Source: Acidobacteriota bacterium (GTDB lineage Bacteria; Acidobacteriota; Polarisedimenticolia; J045). From it: DNA of 23,598 nucleotides. The notes beneath the pieces were generated by a model that was not told the DNA's origin, ran no database searches, and saw nothing but the letters and a program-made list of their open reading frames with translations. The position numbers and the translations under genes were made by a program. The stretch is taken from contig CP070706.1 of NCBI GenBank assembly GCA_020350085.1, forward strand, positions 2,981,504 through 3,005,101. Direction: 5' to 3'. Positions within the stretch are counted from its first letter, which is position 1; the number at the start of each line of letters is the position of its first letter. Positions 21,407-23,598 of the stretch are shown here, in pieces.

Positions 21407-22018
21407 ATGAGCGATCGTGCGGGGCAGGAGCCGATCATCGTTAAAGACAAGCGCCGCTTCGACGCGGATGGCCGGCCGCGGCCGGACACCGATGCCGAGC
21501 CGGAGATCGAGCCAACCGAGACCGTCGAATCGCCGAACGAGGCTGAGCTGGAGGCTCTGGAGAGCGCCCGGGATCAGGTGCGAGAGCTCGAGTCGCAGCT
21601 GGACGAGATTCGTTCGGCGTTTCGTCGCTATAAAGAAGAGCAGCAAGCGATCCGATCTCGGATGGAGCGTGACCGTCAGGCCCGCGTCGACGAGGATGTC
21701 GGGCGAGTGCTGCTCGGCGTTCTCTCAGCGCTCGACGATCTCGAGCGAGCGCTGGCCTACGCCGAGGACGGCCCACTCGCCGAGGGGGTCAGGCTCGTGC
21801 ATCAGCAGCTGCTCGATACCATGGCTCAGGAAGGTCTCGAGCCACTCGACCTCGTCGGCAAGACGTTCGACCCGCACCTGGCCGAGGCGGTAGAGCTAGC
21901 TCCTGCCGAGTCACCCGAGCTGGAAAACGTCGTGCTGAGCGAGATCCGTTCCGGCTACCGGTTCAGGGACAGGATCCTGAGGCCGGCGCAGGTCAGGGTC
22001 GGAATGAAGATGTCGTAG
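21407..22018 (+). CDS. grpE: GrpE, nucleotide exchange factor of DnaK
   Basis: A 203-residue GrpE of normal length. It releases ADP from DnaK/Hsp70 during the chaperone cycle. An acidic, disordered N-terminus (1-45) leads into a long helix/coiled coil (about 45-110; note FRRYKEEQQAIRSRMERDRQ), the four-helix region with ALDDLERAL (about 109-117), and the C-terminal beta-domain. The family signature appears in the last third (GKTFDPHLAEAV, then SGYRFRDRILRPAQVRVG). AGGAG at 21393-21397 supports the ATG at 21407. The palindromic element ends six bases before this ribosome binding site. dnaK is not adjacent: the next gene is on the opposite strand. Confidence 0.95.
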   Translation: MSDRAGQEPIIVKDKRRFDADGRPRPDTDAEPEIEPTETVESPNEAELEALESARDQVRELESQLDEIRSAFRRYKEEQQAIRSRMERDRQARVDEDVGRVLLGVLSALDDLERALAYAEDGPLAEGVRLVHQQLLDTMAQEGLEPLDLVGKTFDPHLAEAVELAPAESPELENVVLSEIRSGYRFRDRILRPAQVRVGMKMS

Positions 22019-22045
22019 CTCGTCGGCGGACCGGGCAAGTCACGA

Positions 22046-22345
22046 TCAGTCGTCGTCCACGCGGTGGACCTGCCAGCGCCCGGCACCTTCCGTGTAAACG
22101 ACGAGAAACAGGCCGCCGGCGGCACGCAGCAGCGTCTCACGCCGCACCGGTAGCGCTGGATCGGCGGCGGCGATCAGGCGGCGGCGAACAACCTCTTCGA
22201 CCGCATGGCGGCGACCATGCGGATCAACGAGGATCGACGGCTCTCCAGGCGCACGGCCCTCGTCGCGCGTGATCACCGACCACGAGGGAAAGGTGACGAC
22301 CTCTCCCATCCAGACTCCTTCCCCGCTGGGCAGACCATCGGTCAT
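22046..22345 (-). CDS. Small protein of unknown function
   Basis: A 99-residue protein without recognised motifs. It looks like a beta-alpha-beta unit: VVTFPSWSVITRD, ILVDPHGRRHAVEEVVRRRLIAA, LLRAAGGLFLVVYTEG, and an acidic end (VDDD). Two starts are good. The ATG at 22345 overlaps the stop of the secreted-protein gene upstream (ATGA) and has GAGGAGGG five bases away. The ATG at 22319 has AAGGAG six bases away and would drop 9 residues. The overlap favours the first. The tight link suggests a job alongside the secreted protein, but nothing points to which. Confidence 0.65.
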   Translation of the reverse strand: MTDGLPSGEGVWMGEVVTFPSWSVITRDEGRAPGEPSILVDPHGRRHAVEEVVRRRLIAAADPALPVRRETLLRAAGGLFLVVYTEGAGRWQVHRVDDD

Positions 22346-23376
22346 CGACCCTCCTCGGGCAAGCGTTGCACCGGGCTTCGGGGCTGGCTCCGCGACGCGT
22401 TCGGGCAGTTGTGCTGGAGTGTGAACAGACTCGGAGCCGGCAGTTTCCCGCTCTCGATCAGGCGGCTGAGGAGCTTCTCGCTGGGCGTGACGCCGTCGCG
22501 CTGTCTGTAGTGTCGATGACGATCTCGATAATTCTTCTCATCCAACAGCCCGCAGTACTCGAGCAACGCGGATCGCACCCGGCGCCAACGGAACCGACTG
22601 TAAATGCTGGTCTGATACGACTCGTCCCATTCCGGGCTGACGTAATCGCGAAGGTCCAGCGGCCGCTCGAGACACCATTTGCCCGCGACACGCTGCAGAG
22701 CCGGCGCATCCGCATCGCACAGGCCTCGATAGAACAGCATCCCTTGGTAATTCGCTTCGAGATCCGCGCGGGAAAAGACGCCGGAGGAACGGAGTCCCAG
22801 CACGGCGTGCTCGTAGCGGACGCCCCTGCGCACAGCTTCATGCTCGGCGCGTTCGTGGCTCTGTCCGCGGCGGCGCGCGCGTTGGTAACGCCGATGGTAA
22901 CGCCAGCCTTCGGAGACGAAGTGAGACAACTTGTCGGTACCGACGAGCACGCCGGCCAGGCTGATCGTCGGACTCGGCGGAATCGCCATCCCGATGTCCA
23001 GCCGACCGTGCAGGCTGTAGAGCGAGTGGCGCCGGAACTCGAGCTCTTCTTCCACCGTGGCTGGCGAGCGAGCGATCAGCGAGCTGTTCACCGCCCACAA
23101 CTCGATCTTTTGGAAGATGAAGAACCGAAACCTACGAGCGATTCGCTCGGCCACCTGCTCGCACGAGAGCTCGCCAGCCTGCCGAGGGCTGATGGAAGCC
23201 AGCTCCTGCTCGATCTCCCAGTTGAACTTCGCGTTGACGACGTCAGTTGCGTCCAGCGGCGGGCGTGTCACAGCGTAGTACTGGTCGGTCTCGAGCGCCC
23301 GAGCCGCAGTCCCGATCGCCGAGCCGGCCACCGCCACCGCCAGCGCGCGAACCGCACATCGCAGCGTCCTGCTCAC
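22342..23376 (-). CDS. Secreted protein of unknown function
   Basis: A 344-residue protein from the GTG at 23376, four bases after the stop of the upstream barrel gene. This start gives a clean signal peptide: Arg-rich start, hydrophobic ALAVAVAGSAIG (11-22) and a TAARA cleavage site near 27. A longer frame from 23433 would overlap the upstream gene by 53 bases and spoil the signal. The mature part is rich in Arg, Tyr and Trp. It contains a striking GTDKLSHFVSEGWRYHRRY block (146-164), whose Asp/His could bind metal, and a WDESYQTSIYSRFRW-like block near 270-285. I do not recognise the family. It is probably periplasmic or outer-membrane linked, and coupled by overlap to the small gene downstream. 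Confidence 0.75.
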   Translation of the reverse strand: MSRTLRCAVRALAVAVAGSAIGTAARALETDQYYAVTRPPLDATDVVNAKFNWEIEQELASISPRQAGELSCEQVAERIARRFRFFIFQKIELWAVNSSLIARSPATVEEELEFRRHSLYSLHGRLDIGMAIPPSPTISLAGVLVGTDKLSHFVSEGWRYHRRYQRARRRGQSHERAEHEAVRRGVRYEHAVLGLRSSGVFSRADLEANYQGMLFYRGLCDADAPALQRVAGKWCLERPLDLRDYVSPEWDESYQTSIYSRFRWRRVRSALLEYCGLLDEKNYRDRHRHYRQRDGVTPSEKLLSRLIESGKLPAPSLFTLQHNCPNASRSQPRSPVQRLPEEGR

Positions 23377-23380
23377 CGAC

Positions 23381-23598
23381 TCAAAACCCCCAACCGACGC
23401 TCGCCGAGACGATCCACGGATCTTCGTCGGCACCCTGGGATACGTTTCGATACAGCCCTGCGCTCAGATTGACCATGACGACCGTCAGGTCGGCCTCGAC
23501 GCCAACGAACGTTTGCTCGTTCGGCCCGAGCGGAGAATCGCCCCATGTTCGCAGGACCGATCCTTTAACCGCGTAGCCAAAGAACACGTCGTTGATGA
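23381..23598 (-). CDS. C-terminal end of a probable outer-membrane beta-barrel protein (5' part outside window)
   Basis: The frame is open to the window edge, so the N-terminus and most of the protein are missing; 72 codons (71 residues plus stop) remain. Alternating hydrophobic strands are visible (TFVGVEADLTVVMVNLSAGLY, then PWIVSASVGWGF). The protein ends in an aromatic Phe after a glycine-rich strand, the usual C-terminal signal of barrel proteins inserted by the BAM machinery. It lies four bases upstream of the GTG of the secreted-protein gene, so the three minus-strand genes probably form one operon. Confidence 0.6.
   Translation of the reverse strand, partial: INDVFFGYAVKGSVLRTWGDSPLGPNEQTFVGVEADLTVVMVNLSAGLYRNVSQGADEDPWIVSASVGWGF

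Overview
The window is GC-rich DNA, densely packed with bacterial chromosomal genes that mostly start with ATG or GTG behind clear GGAG-type ribosome binding sites. Nothing in it fixes the taxon. The gene set (a DUF4388 protein, an HpnN-like MMPL transporter, a two-PDZ HtrA-type gene, GrpE, an outer-membrane barrel end) suggests a Gram-negative, deltaproteobacteria-like lineage (Myxococcota, Desulfobacterota, Binatota or similar); this is inference. I found no rRNA, tRNA, CRISPR array or transposase gene.

Layout. 1-3982 (minus) is a glycan-assembly operon: two GT4-type glycosyltransferases joined by a 4-bp ATGA overlap, then a multi-membrane-span GT-C protein with a C-terminal TPR-like tail that runs off the window. 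It diverges from an S-adenosyl-L-methionine hydrolase (SAM hydroxide adenosyltransferase) at 4091-4912. That gene overlaps tail to tail with an unknown protein (4887-5423, minus) built from two copies of one domain. A DUF4388 protein (5663-6811, plus) converges on an acpS-MMPL transporter pair (9820-6825, minus). Divergent from acpS is a plus-strand pair: a coiled-coil/NYN putative RNase and a small zinc-ribbon protein (10026-12293).

12337-17759 (minus) reads rpiB, glyA, a DinG/YoaA-type iron-sulfur helicase, a PLP aminotransferase and a small stand-alone CBM48 protein. Divergent from rpiB is a 60-residue ferredoxin whose cysteine pattern predicts one [3Fe-4S] and one [4Fe-4S] cluster. It is followed by a protein quality-control cluster on the plus strand: hsp20, htpX, htrA, grpE. 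The last part (22046-23598, minus) holds the C-terminal end of a probable outer-membrane barrel, a secreted protein of unknown function and a small unknown protein, tightly coupled.

Two features stand out. First, the htrA reading frame is cut by a TAA at 20849-20851, yet the same frame continues for 84 codons and encodes a well-preserved second PDZ domain before a TGA. Second, the space between that remnant and grpE is filled by a 274-bp nested palindrome (21114-21387): perfect 16-bp terminal inverted repeats, several inner paired segments, one side hairpin and three hairpins at the apex. It looks like a non-autonomous palindromic mobile element (MITE/REP type), or a large structured RNA just upstream of the grpE ribosome binding site.
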